Part shown: positions 38,577-47,078 of the stretch, piece by piece | Position numbering within the stretch: position 1 is the first letter of the stretch | How the letters are laid out: every line of letters begins with the position of its first letter | From: Arthrobacter alpinus | GTDB lineage: Bacteria > Actinomycetota > Actinomycetes > Actinomycetales > Micrococcaceae | Reading direction: 5' to 3' | Assembly: GCF_001445575.1 (NCBI RefSeq) | Contig: NZ_CP013200.1 | Coordinates: forward strand, 3,782,001 to 3,846,000 | Length of the DNA stretch: 64,000 nt | Made by a program: the position numbers and the translations under genes | The notes under the pieces: generated by a model | The model's database searches: none | What the model saw: the letters and a program-made list of their open reading frames with translations, nothing else | What the model was told of the DNA's origin: nothing

Positions 38577-38856
38577 GGGCCCACGCGCCCGAGGGACCCG
38601 CTGCGAGCTTGCGAGCAGTGGGAGGGCGTTATGGGCCCACGCGCCCGAGGGACCCGCTGCGAGCTTGCGAGCAGTGGGAGGGCGTTATGGGCCCACGCGC
38701 CCGAGGGACCCGCTGCGAGCTTGCGAGCAGTGGGAGGGCGTTATGGGCCCACGCGCCCGAGGGACCCGCTGCGAGCTTGCGAGCATTGGGAGGGCATTAT
38801 GGGCCCACGCGCCCGAGGGACCCGCTGCGAGCTTGCGAGCATTGGGAGGGCGTGGG
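38577..38856. repeat. five tandem 56-bp repeats (GAGCTTGCGAGCA family)
   Basis: Five head-to-tail units of exactly 56 bases start at 38577, 38633, 38689, 38745 and 38801. Each opens with GGGCCCACGCGCCCGAGGGA and contains CCGCTGCGAGCTTGCGAGCA. Units 1-3 are identical; units 4 and 5 share GCATTGGG. The array ends two bases before the terC stop. The period is not a multiple of three, so open frames across it are not genes. Confidence 0.97.
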
Positions 38857-38858
38857 GA

Positions 38859-40046
38859 TTAGCGGCCCGTCATCTTTTCATGCAGAGCGTGTGCCTTGCC
38901 GACCTGCTCCAGGATCTCTTCGGAGTCCTTGTGCTTGTCGCGGAACTTGACCTCCATGGTTTGGATGGCATTTTCCTCCACCATGAGCAGCTGGTAAACG
39001 CGCTCACGCTCGGCCTGATCTGCCGTGTAGTCCAGTTCCAGGTAGCTTGCAGCGTGGCGGCGGGCGTTGTTAAGAACCGTCTGCGCCTTGCCGGACTTGC
39101 TCACCAGCGAAGCCACAATAGTTACCGTCAGCACACCGATGATGACCGTCAGGGAGAGCCCGGTGGAAATCTCGAAGACGGGAACGTGCTCGCCGCCGTT
39201 GATGAACGGCAGGTTGTTCTCGTGTAGCGCGTGCAGGACGAGCTTGACACCAATGAACGCCAAGATCGCGGCCAAGCCGTACGCCAGGTAGATCAGGCGA
39301 TCCAGCAGGCCATCGAGCAGGAAGTACAGCTGGCGCAGACCCATAAGGGAGAAGGCTGTGGCCGTGAAGACGATGTAAACGTTCTGGGTCAGGCCGAAGA
39401 TGGCCGGGATCGAGTCCAGAGCGAAGAGCAAGTCGGTGCCGCCAATGGCGACCATGACCAACAGCATCGGCGTAAGAACTTTCTTGCCGTCGATCTTGGT
39501 GACGAGCTTGTCGCCGTCGTAGTGCTCGGAGGTGTTGAACAGACGCTTGGCGAGCTTGATGATGAAGTTGTCCGCGTCGTCGTCGCCACTGTCTTCTTCC
39601 TTGAGCAAGTTACCTGCAGTGATGAGCAAGATGATGCCGAAGATGTAGAACATCCAGGACCAGGTGTTGATCAGTGCGGCACCGGCAAAGATGAATCCGG
39701 TGCGGGCGATCAGCGCGAAGACAATACCGAAGAGCAGAACCTTCTGCTGGTCCTCGCGGGGAACCTTGAAGCTGGCCATGATGACCAGGAAGACAAAGAG
39801 GTTATCAACGCTTAGCGCCTTCTCAGTGATGTAACCGGCGAAGTACTCTCCACCCATGGTGGCGCCGCCAAAGATCCAGACAACAATGCCGAAAACTATA
39901 GCCAGACCCACGTAAATGGAAGACCAGATAGCTGCTTCGCGCAAGGTGGGGATGTGAGCTTTGCGGATGTGGAAGAAGTAGTCAAAGGCCAACAGGCCCA
40001 AAATAACAACAATGGTAATGGCCCAAATAATAGGGTCGACGTTCAT
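38859..40046 (-). CDS. TerC/Alx family membrane protein
   Basis: A 395-aa protein with about eight membrane helices. Metal-coordinating aspartates appear in EKALSVDNLFVFLVIMASF and ALDSIPAIFGLTQ. The family includes Mn2+ exporters and tellurite-resistance proteins that help load metal into exported enzymes. An acidic cytoplasmic loop (KEEDSGDDDADN) separates the halves, and the long C-terminal tail (~315-395) is charged and probably helical. No manganese riboswitch is recognisable upstream. It converges on galK across the 56-bp array. Confidence 0.92.
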   Translation of the reverse strand: MNVDPIIWAITIVVILGLLAFDYFFHIRKAHIPTLREAAIWSSIYVGLAIVFGIVVWIFGGATMGGEYFAGYITEKALSVDNLFVFLVIMASFKVPREDQQKVLLFGIVFALIARTGFIFAGAALINTWSWMFYIFGIILLITAGNLLKEEDSGDDDADNFIIKLAKRLFNTSEHYDGDKLVTKIDGKKVLTPMLLVMVAIGGTDLLFALDSIPAIFGLTQNVYIVFTATAFSLMGLRQLYFLLDGLLDRLIYLAYGLAAILAFIGVKLVLHALHENNLPFINGGEHVPVFEISTGLSLTVIIGVLTVTIVASLVSKSGKAQTVLNNARRHAASYLELDYTADQAERERVYQLLMVEENAIQTMEVKFRDKHKDSEEILEQVGKAHALHEKMTGR

Positions 40047-40086
40047 GAGCTGCTTTCGCTAGTTTTGTTCAACGGATCTAAAGGAG

Positions 40087-40138
40087 CTTTGATTGCAGCA
40101 ACGCCCGGTCCCTGAGGGCCGGGCGTTGCTGCAATCAA
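40087..40138 (-). terminator. 24-bp hairpin terminator after the Bax inhibitor-like gene
   Basis: TTTGATTGCAGCAACGCCCGG (40087-40107, 21 bases; first 20 shown pair strictly) is complementary to 40118-40138; CCC/GGG pairing continues past a one-base bulge to a three-base loop. It starts 18 bases beyond the stop of the 40157-41002 gene on the minus strand. Confidence 0.85.
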
Positions 40139-40156
40139 ATGAAGTTGGCGGCGGGG

Positions 40157-41002
40157 TTAATCGTTGCCCCGAAGGATGGCCAGCAGGCGCAGGATTTCTA
40201 CGTAGAGCCACACCAGCGTCACTGTCAGACCAAAAGCGGCCGTCCAGGAGTACTTGGTGGGCAGGCCGCGCTGAACACCCTGTTCAATCGAGGTGAAGTC
40301 CACGATCAGGGAGAATGCAGCCAGGCCGATGGCCAGCAGACCCAACACGACGCCGAACGGGATGTTCGTCCCCGGGATATCCATACTGCGCACGCCCCAC
40401 GGGCTATTGGTCACATTGAAAATCATGAGGAAGAAGTTGATCACTGAGAACAGCGCGTAGCCCGCCAGCGCGATGATGAAGAAACGGGTCATCTTCGGCG
40501 TGGCCCGCACCTTGGCGTTGCGGAACAGCACCAACGTCACGAGGAACACGCTCAAGGTGCCCAGCACGGCCTGGACAACAATGCCCGGGTACATGCCCTC
40601 GAGCATGCCGGAGAGTCCACCCAGGAACATGCCTTCAAAGAGCGCGTAGGCCAGAATCAGAACCGGGGACGGCTCCTTTTTGAAGGAGTTCACCAGACCC
40701 AGCACCAGGCCGACGATCATGCCAGGCCACATCAGCGCCGGAACCATCCAGCCAATAGCGGCACCTACCAGCACCAGCGTGAGCGTAAAAACAGTCTTCA
40801 TGATGACGTCGTCGTACGTCATGCGGCCGGTCTGTGCCGGTCCTGCGGCAGGCTTGTTGTAGAGATCCTGCAACTGCTGGGCCGAGAACTGTGCCTGCGC
40901 GGACATGGTGTCCGCACCGCCGTTGACGGGGCCGCGATATCCGGCCGGCGTCTCTTTGAAGTTCTTGTTATTGGCAAATACCGGGTTTCCACCAAGTGCC
41001 AT
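40157..41002 (-). CDS. Bax inhibitor-1/YccA family membrane protein
   Basis: A 281-aa protein with a ~70-residue hydrophilic N-terminus and seven membrane helices (KTVFTLTLVLVGAAIGWMVP onward). ALFEGMFLGGLSGMLEGMYP and the C-terminal DFTSIEQGVQRGLPTKYSW followed by VTLVWLYVEILRLLAIL are typical of the actinobacterial YccA branch. Homologues leak Ca2+ or modulate membrane proteases; function here is unknown. ATG at 41002 has GGAGG ten bases upstream. It probably has its own promoter in 41003-41200. Confidence 0.92.
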   Translation of the reverse strand: MALGGNPVFANNKNFKETPAGYRGPVNGGADTMSAQAQFSAQQLQDLYNKPAAGPAQTGRMTYDDVIMKTVFTLTLVLVGAAIGWMVPALMWPGMIVGLVLGLVNSFKKEPSPVLILAYALFEGMFLGGLSGMLEGMYPGIVVQAVLGTLSVFLVTLVLFRNAKVRATPKMTRFFIIALAGYALFSVINFFLMIFNVTNSPWGVRSMDIPGTNIPFGVVLGLLAIGLAAFSLIVDFTSIEQGVQRGLPTKYSWTAAFGLTVTLVWLYVEILRLLAILRGND

Positions 41003-41203
41003 CGTGACGTTGCCTCCAAATTAGGGGGTAATTATTCCTTTTACTCTATCAAGTCAAGCGTTTCAATCGGCGATTATGTTCCTAATACCGCATATTGTCA
41101 GTACGCTGCCAGCAAACGTTCACCAAATGTTCACGTTGAGCCCAGATACCGCGGCTCCGCCGGCGGCCGCCCAGGTGTCAGGACCAGCCCCCACCCGAAA
41201 TGA

Positions 41204-41267
41204 AAATCGACCCGGGACTTAAGGTCGCTTTGGTGAATCAAAGCGACCTTAAGTCCCGGGTCGATTT
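41204..41267 (-). terminator. 28-bp perfect hairpin downstream of the tRNA
   Basis: AAATCGACCCGGGACTTAAG and eight more bases (41204-41231) pair perfectly with 41240-41267 around an eight-base loop. It is the longest uninterrupted stem in the window. It lies 20 bases beyond the tRNA 3' end on the minus strand and may end the tRNA transcript, but there is no T run. Confidence 0.8.
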
Positions 41268-41287
41268 CACAGGAACGGCTTTACACG

Positions 41288-41360
41288 TGCCCCAACTCGG
41301 ACTCGAACCGAGACTGAACAGATTTTAAGTCTGGTGCCTCTGCCATTGGGCTACTGGGGC
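41288..41360 (-). tRNA. tRNA with anticodon UAA (leucine codon UUA), short variable loop
   Basis: On the minus strand a 73-base cloverleaf is visible: acceptor GCCCCAG/TTGGGGC, D arm GCCC-AATGGCAGA-GGC, anticodon stem CCAGA/TCTGT with loop CTTAAAA, variable loop TCAGT, T arm CTCGG-TTCGAGT-CCGAG, discriminator A, and no encoded CCA. The anticodon is TAA, so it should read UUA (Leu). Unlike normal tRNA-Leu it lacks a long variable arm, and positions 27-43 (C-T) and 13-22 (C-A) do not pair. It may be a leucine tRNA of odd structure or a tRNA of other identity. UUA codons are used nearby, for instance in the efflux and response regulator genes. Confidence 0.75.
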
Positions 41361-41430
41361 TGATCCATCAGGACCGTCACTGGCTCCTGTCAACAATACT
41401 GGATACGAGGCCTGCCAAAGAAACCGCGGT

Positions 41431-41931
41431 TCAGCGCGATGTGAACGGAGCTGCGTACTTGAAGACCCCATGGCTGCCCGGTTGATGGCTGGCCAGGGCC
41501 AAGGCCATGAAATGCGAGCCCCATGAGGGATCCGGCGGAACGATCCCCAGCGAATCCGCCGGCACAAACCCGAACCGCGGGAAGTAATCGGTGCTGCCAA
41601 GGAGGACCAGCGTAGACTCCCCCATGGCGTTCGCCTCGGCAATACTGGCCTCCATCAGCGCCAAACCAACACCTTGGCGCTGATACTCCGGCTGCACGGC
41701 AAGGGGGCCCAATCCCAAAGACTCCTGCCCGCCAATCCATGCACGGGTGGTGATGACATAGCCTAAGATCTCGCCCCGCACCGATTCAGCAACTAGGGAT
41801 AAACCCGGCAGGTACTCCCTGGACGCAAAAAGACCGCGCACCAGCTTTGCTTCTCCTGGATCCGCAAAGGCAGCCTGAACGACGGCAAGGAGCTCGGGGC
41901 GGTCATCAGCCCTCTCGCGTCGAATAATCAT
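41431..41931 (-). CDS. GNAT family N-acetyltransferase
   Basis: A 166-aa acetyltransferase of the YhbS type (COG3153). The acetyl-CoA loop is AVQPEYQRQGVGLALMEASI around residues 78-97, and LLGSTDYFPRFGFVPAD is the conserved C-terminal block of this subfamily. Substrate unknown. ATG at 41931 begins MIIRRERADDRPEL, the standard GNAT opening. The upstream region holds hairpins at 41987-42030. Confidence 0.9.
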   Translation of the reverse strand: MIIRRERADDRPELLAVVQAAFADPGEAKLVRGLFASREYLPGLSLVAESVRGEILGYVITTRAWIGGQESLGLGPLAVQPEYQRQGVGLALMEASIAEANAMGESTLVLLGSTDYFPRFGFVPADSLGIVPPDPSWGSHFMALALASHQPGSHGVFKYAAPFTSR

Positions 41932-41986
41932 GGCCCCAGCATAGCGTCCCGTACTGAAATAACTGCGCCTGAGGAAAATGCTGCAG

Positions 41987-42030
41987 TTTGACGTTTTCGC
42001 TACCGTTCAAACCATGGCGGAAACGTCAAA
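41987..42030. repeat. 14-bp inverted repeat upstream of the GNAT gene
   Basis: TTTGACGTTTTCGC (41987-42000) pairs with GCGGAAACGTCAAA (42017-42030) with one G-T pair and a 16-base loop. It lies 23 bases beyond the ndh terminator and 56 bases before the GNAT start. Confidence 0.7.
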
Positions 42031-42052
42031 GTCCCGCGAAAACCTTAAAGCG

Positions 42053-42093
42053 CGACGCCGGCCACCCCCAGAAGGTGGGGAGGACCGGCGTCG
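42053..42093 (-). terminator. hairpin terminator after ndh
   Basis: CGACGCCGG (42053-42061) pairs with CCGGCGTCG (42085-42093), and CCCC/GGGG pairing fills the middle, 22 bases after the ndh stop on the minus strand. Confidence 0.8.
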
Positions 42094-42114
42094 GGCATTA
42101 CCTATTGGGAGGTG

Positions 42115-43572
42115 CTACTTTGCAGCAGCATCTTCCTTGACCTCGGCAGCGGGAGCGGCAACGGGAACAGCTTCAGCTACCGGAGCGGCAACGGGAGCGG
42201 CAGCAGGCTTGGGCTTCGGCGTTGCGGCCGCGACGAAGGTGGCGCGGGGCTGAGTCAGGTTTTCCAACTGAGCGAGGTCACGGCCACCAAGCATGGTCAC
42301 GAACCAGTCCATGAGGACGCGGAACTTGCGCTCCACCGTCGGCATGGCCAGACCGTGGTAGCCACGGTGAGCCAACCAGGCCGGGGCGCCCTTGAGCTGG
42401 ATGCCCATGATCTTGGCGACACCCTTCCACTGGCCGAAGCCTGCAACAGCGCCGAGGTTCTTGTGCTTGTAACCCTTCAGCGGCTTGTTGAAGCGGCTGG
42501 CCCACAGGTTCTTGGCCAGGCGCTTGGCCTGACGCAGAGCGTGCTGGGCGTTCGGGACACAGGTACCGTCGGGCAGGCCACCGGTAACATCCGGAACAGC
42601 TGCAACGTCGCCGGCAGCCCAAGCGTTCTCGATAACGCCGAATTCGCCGGTGACCTGCAGGTTGACGTTCACGGAGACACGGCCGCGGGGTTCGATCGGG
42701 AAATCGGTGGAGCGAACCATCGGGTTGGCCATAACGCCAGCGGTCCAGATCAGCGTGTCAGCGTCGAACTGCTGGGCAGTGGTCTTGTCCGGCAGGTTGA
42801 TGAGCTTGATGTTGTTGTCTTCGGCGTTGTCCAGCGAGGTGTTCAGAAGAACCTCGATGCCGCGGCTACGCAGGTGATCGACGACCCAGAGTGCCTGAGC
42901 TTCGGTAACCTCGGGCATGATGCGTCCCATGGCCTCAACCAGGACGAAACGCAGTTCCGACTGCTCAACACGGTGGTTGAGCTTGACGGCGGCGCGAGCC
43001 ATGTCCTCGAGCTCGGCGATGGTCTCGATACCGGCGAAACCGCCACCAACAACAACAAACGTCAGGTGACGCTTGCGCAGTTCCGGGTCGGTCTCGGTGG
43101 AGGCCTGCTCGATGAGGGAGAGAACCTGGTTACGCAAGGCAACAGCTTCTTCAATGGTCTTCAGACCGATGCCGGTTTCCGCCAGACCCTTGATCGGGAA
43201 GGTGCGGGTGATGGCGCCGGCAGCCACGACAACGTCATGGTAGGGCAGCTCAAAGTTCTCGCCACCGTCGGCCGGGGCCACAATTGCCGTACGGTTCTCG
43301 TGGTCGATGCTCGTGACGGAGCCCTGAATGACCTCGGTCTGCTTCAGGTGCTTGCGGTAGGAGACAACCGCGTGGCGTGCTTCGATGTTACCGCCGGCTA
43401 CCTCGGGCAGGAACGGCTGGTACGTCATGTAGGGCAGGGGATCGATCAAGGTGACGATGCCACCTGTTTTTGCGATCTTCTTCTGCAGGTTGAAGGCCGT
43501 GTACAGGCCGACGTAACCGCCGCCAACTACAAGGACGCGCGGACGTGCTGAAAAGGTGGGTGTGATTGCCAT
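42115..43572 (-). CDS. ndh: type II NADH dehydrogenase (NDH-2)
   Basis: A 485-aa single-subunit NADH:menaquinone oxidoreductase feeding electrons to respiration without pumping protons. The FAD-binding motif is RVLVVGGGYVGLYTAF near the N-terminus; the NADH-binding motif is FVVVGGGFAGIETIAELED around residue 175. NAWAAGDVAAVPD is the second FAD contact. Near residue 380, KHKNLGAVAGFGQWKGVAK is typical of NDH-2. The Ala/Pro-rich tail is an actinobacterial feature. ATG at 43572 is chosen; ATG at 43581 is an alternative. Confidence 0.93.
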   Translation of the reverse strand: MAITPTFSARPRVLVVGGGYVGLYTAFNLQKKIAKTGGIVTLIDPLPYMTYQPFLPEVAGGNIEARHAVVSYRKHLKQTEVIQGSVTSIDHENRTAIVAPADGGENFELPYHDVVVAAGAITRTFPIKGLAETGIGLKTIEEAVALRNQVLSLIEQASTETDPELRKRHLTFVVVGGGFAGIETIAELEDMARAAVKLNHRVEQSELRFVLVEAMGRIMPEVTEAQALWVVDHLRSRGIEVLLNTSLDNAEDNNIKLINLPDKTTAQQFDADTLIWTAGVMANPMVRSTDFPIEPRGRVSVNVNLQVTGEFGVIENAWAAGDVAAVPDVTGGLPDGTCVPNAQHALRQAKRLAKNLWASRFNKPLKGYKHKNLGAVAGFGQWKGVAKIMGIQLKGAPAWLAHRGYHGLAMPTVERKFRVLMDWFVTMLGGRDLAQLENLTQPRATFVAAATPKPKPAAAPVAAPVAEAVPVAAPAAEVKEDAAAK

Positions 43573-43666
43573 AGCACCCATACTACATTTCTTTGTGAAA
43601 ACATTCACTAGCTTGTTACTGTGAGCCGTAACGCATTAAATTTGTGCTAGAAGAACGACGGCGGCA

Positions 43667-45280
43667 CTAGTGCTTGTGCTTGTTCCCTTGCCTCGCGCTC
43701 GGCGACGGATCCGCGGATCCCGGCGTGGGTTCGGTATTGGGTTCGGCCTTGGCACCCGGCTTCGCTGCCGACTCCCCCACCGATCCACTTTCTACAGCTG
43801 CCACTGGCACGCTCTGCGTTGATCCGGGCCTGTTTTTCTTCGCCGCATCAGGCTCCGCAGCGCCAGTTCCGGTACCTGTTTCCGTGCCGGTTCCAGCGCC
43901 AGTTCCTGTTCCCGGTCCCACGGCGCCAACCGCATCAGCCGCACGCACTCGGCGACGTGTCACCAATAAGTGAACACTGCCCAGCGCAATAATGAGGGCC
44001 AAAAGCCCGCCAGAGCCTAACACTAGGGCCTGTGGCAGCGCGCCATCTAGCTGCGCCGTCTTGAGCGCAACTGGCGGACTCACATCGGTGAGCGTCGGTT
44101 TCGGTTGGGGAATGATGGTCGCAAGAGCTCCATTTTTGGTGGGCGGGACAACTGCACCACGGCGGTGCACCCTGATCCACTCAGAGATGCTGCCCATCGG
44201 GTTTACGGTGACCTCGGGAACATCCTTGGTCAGAGCGGCCTGGGCATCAAGAACTCCGTACCCGTAAATGGCATTGGGAACGCCTTCACCTTTGGGCTTG
44301 GCAGTTGAAATGATCCGGTTGATGACCTGAGCGGCGCTCATCTGCGGGTACTTGGAGCGAATCAAGGCTGCAACGCCGGAGACGATCGGTGCTGCACCGC
44401 TGCTCCCGCTCCAGCTGGCATAGCCACCATTGGGCAGTCCGCCGGCCAAGTCTTCGGCCGGTGCACTGACGCCAATGCTGATGCCTTGAGAAGAGGAATC
44501 AACGCTCGCGGTGCCGTCCTTGCCCAGACCTCCAACGGCCAGGATGCCGGGAATGGTTGCAGGGGCCCCCACTTGTTCACTTCCGGTTTTCCGGTTGCCC
44601 GCCGCAGCAACAATGACCACATCATTAGCTTCGGCATAGGCAAAAGCGTCATCCCAGCTCTGCGGCCAGGCCGTGGACGTACTGCCCAGAGACATGTTGA
44701 TGACCTTGGCACCCTGATCCACGGCCCACGTAACTGCGGCTGGAATCTGATCGTCAATGCTCTTACCGGAGGGGTTTTCGCTACCCAACCAGACGGAAAT
44801 ACTGAGGAGTTCAGCCTTAGGGGCAACTCCAATGACGCCGTCCGGCCCCGCACCCACAGTGGGTTTGGGCTTGGCTGTGCTTTTAGGCGTCGCCTTACTG
44901 GTAGCTGTGGGGGTCGGAGTGCTGGCGGCATGGCCCCGGCCCGCCAGCATGGTGGCGACCAAAGTTCCGTGCTCGGGTTCGGCGCCAATGCCCTTGGTGC
45001 CGTCATCATTGCCGGAGCCAGACATGTCTATCCCGCCCACCACAGCACCTTTGAGATCCTTGTGATCTGCATCAATGCCGCTGTCAATGATGGCGATTTT
45101 CACGCCCTCACCCTGCGAAACGTCCCAGGCCTTCACAATCCCGGACTGTTCCAGCCAGTACTCTCGGTTGCGAATATCGTCAGCCGATGCCGGAGCGGCA
45201 CCCACCACAGCCAGCGAACCGGCCACGACAAGCGTCATCAACGCGGCTGCCGTGCGTTGCAACCGTGGGGCTAACTGCAT
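43667..45280 (-). CDS. mycosin-like S8 subtilisin family serine protease
   Basis: A 537-aa secreted, membrane-anchored protease. A signal peptide (~1-33, ends APASA) is followed by the catalytic domain: Asp66 in IAIIDSGID, His104 in EPEHGTLVATM, oxyanion Asn229 in AAAGN, and Ser294 in SGSSGAAPIVSG. A Thr/Lys/Pro insert (~120-142) interrupts it. One helix near residue 420 (ALVLGSGGLLALIIALGSVH) and a long Gly/Thr/Ala cytoplasmic tail follow. The layout is that of mycosins, but no ESX secretion genes are near. It lies 27 bases after ppx. Confidence 0.9.
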   Translation of the reverse strand: MQLAPRLQRTAAALMTLVVAGSLAVVGAAPASADDIRNREYWLEQSGIVKAWDVSQGEGVKIAIIDSGIDADHKDLKGAVVGGIDMSGSGNDDGTKGIGAEPEHGTLVATMLAGRGHAASTPTPTATSKATPKSTAKPKPTVGAGPDGVIGVAPKAELLSISVWLGSENPSGKSIDDQIPAAVTWAVDQGAKVINMSLGSTSTAWPQSWDDAFAYAEANDVVIVAAAGNRKTGSEQVGAPATIPGILAVGGLGKDGTASVDSSSQGISIGVSAPAEDLAGGLPNGGYASWSGSSGAAPIVSGVAALIRSKYPQMSAAQVINRIISTAKPKGEGVPNAIYGYGVLDAQAALTKDVPEVTVNPMGSISEWIRVHRRGAVVPPTKNGALATIIPQPKPTLTDVSPPVALKTAQLDGALPQALVLGSGGLLALIIALGSVHLLVTRRRVRAADAVGAVGPGTGTGAGTGTETGTGTGAAEPDAAKKNRPGSTQSVPVAAVESGSVGESAAKPGAKAEPNTEPTPGSADPSPSARQGNKHKH

Positions 45281-45307
45281 GAAAGCTCGTTTCCGTAAGA
45301 TGTAGTG

Positions 45308-46261
45308 CTAGTTTCGGGCTGCGCCCAGGGCAATTCCGTCAAGAATATCGTGTTCGCTGGTGGTTACCGATTCCACGCGTCCGTCACTGAGCTGCGCCAC
45401 CTTGCGCAGCACGGTCCGCCAGATCAGTGCACCGGCGCCAATGACGTCCACACGGCCCGGATGCATGAAGCCAAGTTCGCCGCGTTCGGCCCGCGTCATG
45501 GAGAGTAATGAGGAAGCCGCGGCATCAACTTTTTCCAGAGGTACGACGGCGGCATGAATCGCCTCGCTCTGATAGCTCGACAAGCCGAGGGCGTGGGCCG
45601 TGATGGTGGTGATGGAGCCGGCCACGCCCACCACTTCGGCAACGTCACCAAGAGGCACTGTCGCGAGGACTTCATCCAGCTTTTCCGCTACCGCAGCCTC
45701 GGCCAGGGCAATCTGGGCCGCGGTGGGCGGATCTGACTGCAGGTACCTTTCGGTGAAACGCACACACCCCATATTGGTACTCAACGCGTTCAAGACTCCG
45801 CCACCATCCCCCACCACGAACTCGGTGCTGCCGCCACCTAAGTCAACAACCAAAACCCGCTTCTGACCCAAGTCCGGCAGGACGCTCACGGCGCCTGAAA
45901 AGGAGAGCGTAGCTTCTTGGGCGCCACTGACCACTTCTGGTTCCAGTCCCAGCCGGTCCTTGATACCTGCAACAAAATCATCCCTGTTGCTGGCATCCCG
46001 GGTGGCACTGGTCGCCACGAACCGCACCCGCTGAACATCGTTGGCGGCAATAATGGCGGCATAGGCATCGACGGCGGCAAAGGTACGTTCCAGCGCTTCG
46101 GGAGCCAGCGTGCCGGTGACATCCACGTCCTGGCCCAGCCGGACCACACGCATTTCACGATGCACATCAATCAAGGACTGCCCACCGTGAGGCTGCTCGC
46201 TCACATCTGCAATGAGCAGGCGGATGGAGTTGGTTCCGCAGTCAATGGCTGCAACGCGCAT
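45308..46261 (-). CDS. exopolyphosphatase, Ppx/GppA family
   Basis: A 317-aa ASKHA-fold enzyme that degrades polyphosphate or pppGpp. Motifs are AAIDCGTNSIRLLIADV at the N-terminus, VATSATRDASN, and the phosphate-binding VVDLGGGSTEFV near residue 145. It is short, lacking the C-terminal HD-like domain of E. coli Ppx, and corresponds to M. tuberculosis Ppx2 (Rv1026) by position. It is followed by the subtilase and preceded by DUF501, probably one operon. Confidence 0.93.
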   Translation of the reverse strand: MRVAAIDCGTNSIRLLIADVSEQPHGGQSLIDVHREMRVVRLGQDVDVTGTLAPEALERTFAAVDAYAAIIAANDVQRVRFVATSATRDASNRDDFVAGIKDRLGLEPEVVSGAQEATLSFSGAVSVLPDLGQKRVLVVDLGGGSTEFVVGDGGGVLNALSTNMGCVRFTERYLQSDPPTAAQIALAEAAVAEKLDEVLATVPLGDVAEVVGVAGSITTITAHALGLSSYQSEAIHAAVVPLEKVDAAASSLLSMTRAERGELGFMHPGRVDVIGAGALIWRTVLRKVAQLSDGRVESVTTSEHDILDGIALGAARN

Positions 46262-46316
46262 TCTGTAGGCCTTTCGAGGCAGGTGGTGGCGGCAAGTACC
46301 GATACTGGTTCTGGCG

Positions 46317-46934
46317 CTAGCTCGGGTTCTGGTTCAGATTCTTAACGTGGCGGCTCAGGTCCTTGTTGGGAACAGGCGCTTCATCGTCCCAGGCCCCGGC
46401 ACAGTAGCAGGTCTCTGCCGTCCACCACTGGGCCACTCCGGCCAGGGCTTCATCGCCCAGCGGATTCACACCAGGGCCTTCGGCCAAGGCGTGACCGATG
46501 AGCACGTGGAGGCACTTCACGCGGGTGGGCATGCCTCCGGCGGAGATACCGGAGATTTCCGGGACGGGGCCTGTTCCGGCCCGTTCGCCGATGGCCTCAC
46601 GGGCTGCAATGTAGCTTTCATGCGCCTTCTGGTAGGCGGCAGCCAGCACCGTGTCAGTCTCCAGCCGCTCACTCATCTCATTCATGAGACCTGCCGCTTC
46701 CAGCCGCGACGCTGCCGCGGTCAGGATGGGATGAGTTAGGTAAAAGGTGGTGGGGAACGGAATCCCATTGCTCAGACGCGGTGCCGTGGCGGCCACCAAC
46801 GGGTTGCCACAGATGCAACGGGCAGGTATTTCCACCACGTCACGCACGGGGCGGTGGAGCTGCCGGCTGAGGGTGTCAAGATCGTGCTGCGAAGGGATGC
46901 GCCCGTTCGAGGCGGAACTGGTGGTTTCGGGCAC
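46317..46934 (-). CDS. DUF501 domain-containing protein
   Basis: A 205-aa soluble protein of unknown function. Conserved cysteine motifs CICGNPLV near residue 43 and ETCYCAGAWDDEAP near the C-terminus suggest metal binding, and PFPTTFYLTHP is diagnostic of DUF501. It corresponds to Rv1025 in the divIC-DUF501-ppx block. GTG at 46934 has GAAAGG seven bases upstream; an earlier start at 47012 would add 26 residues. Confidence 0.88.
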   Translation of the reverse strand: MPETTSSASNGRIPSQHDLDTLSRQLHRPVRDVVEIPARCICGNPLVAATAPRLSNGIPFPTTFYLTHPILTAAASRLEAAGLMNEMSERLETDTVLAAAYQKAHESYIAAREAIGERAGTGPVPEISGISAGGMPTRVKCLHVLIGHALAEGPGVNPLGDEALAGVAQWWTAETCYCAGAWDDEAPVPNKDLSRHVKNLNQNPS

Positions 46935-47078
46935 GGGCGGGCCTTTCGTAGAACTGTTGTCAAGCTTCTTTGGAGCTTTGTCATGCCTTGGTCTGCTGCG
47001 GCCAAGGTCCAAGCTGCTATTTTAGCGTGCCCTGCGGCGGCCAAATATCAGTTCCTCAGTCGAGACCCGGATGGCGGA

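Noticed and set aside
38577..38856. Possible CRISPR array
   Set aside because: The 56-bp units are contiguous with no unique spacers, and no cas genes are in the window.
38511..39227. Long open frames running through the 56-bp array into terC
   Set aside because: Period 56 is not divisible by three, so all frames stay open by repetition; they overlap terC antisense and match no family.
39990..40156. Manganese (yybP-ykoY) riboswitch upstream of terC
   Set aside because: The upstream sequence is dominated by the simple 24-bp terminator hairpin and lacks the conserved riboswitch elements.
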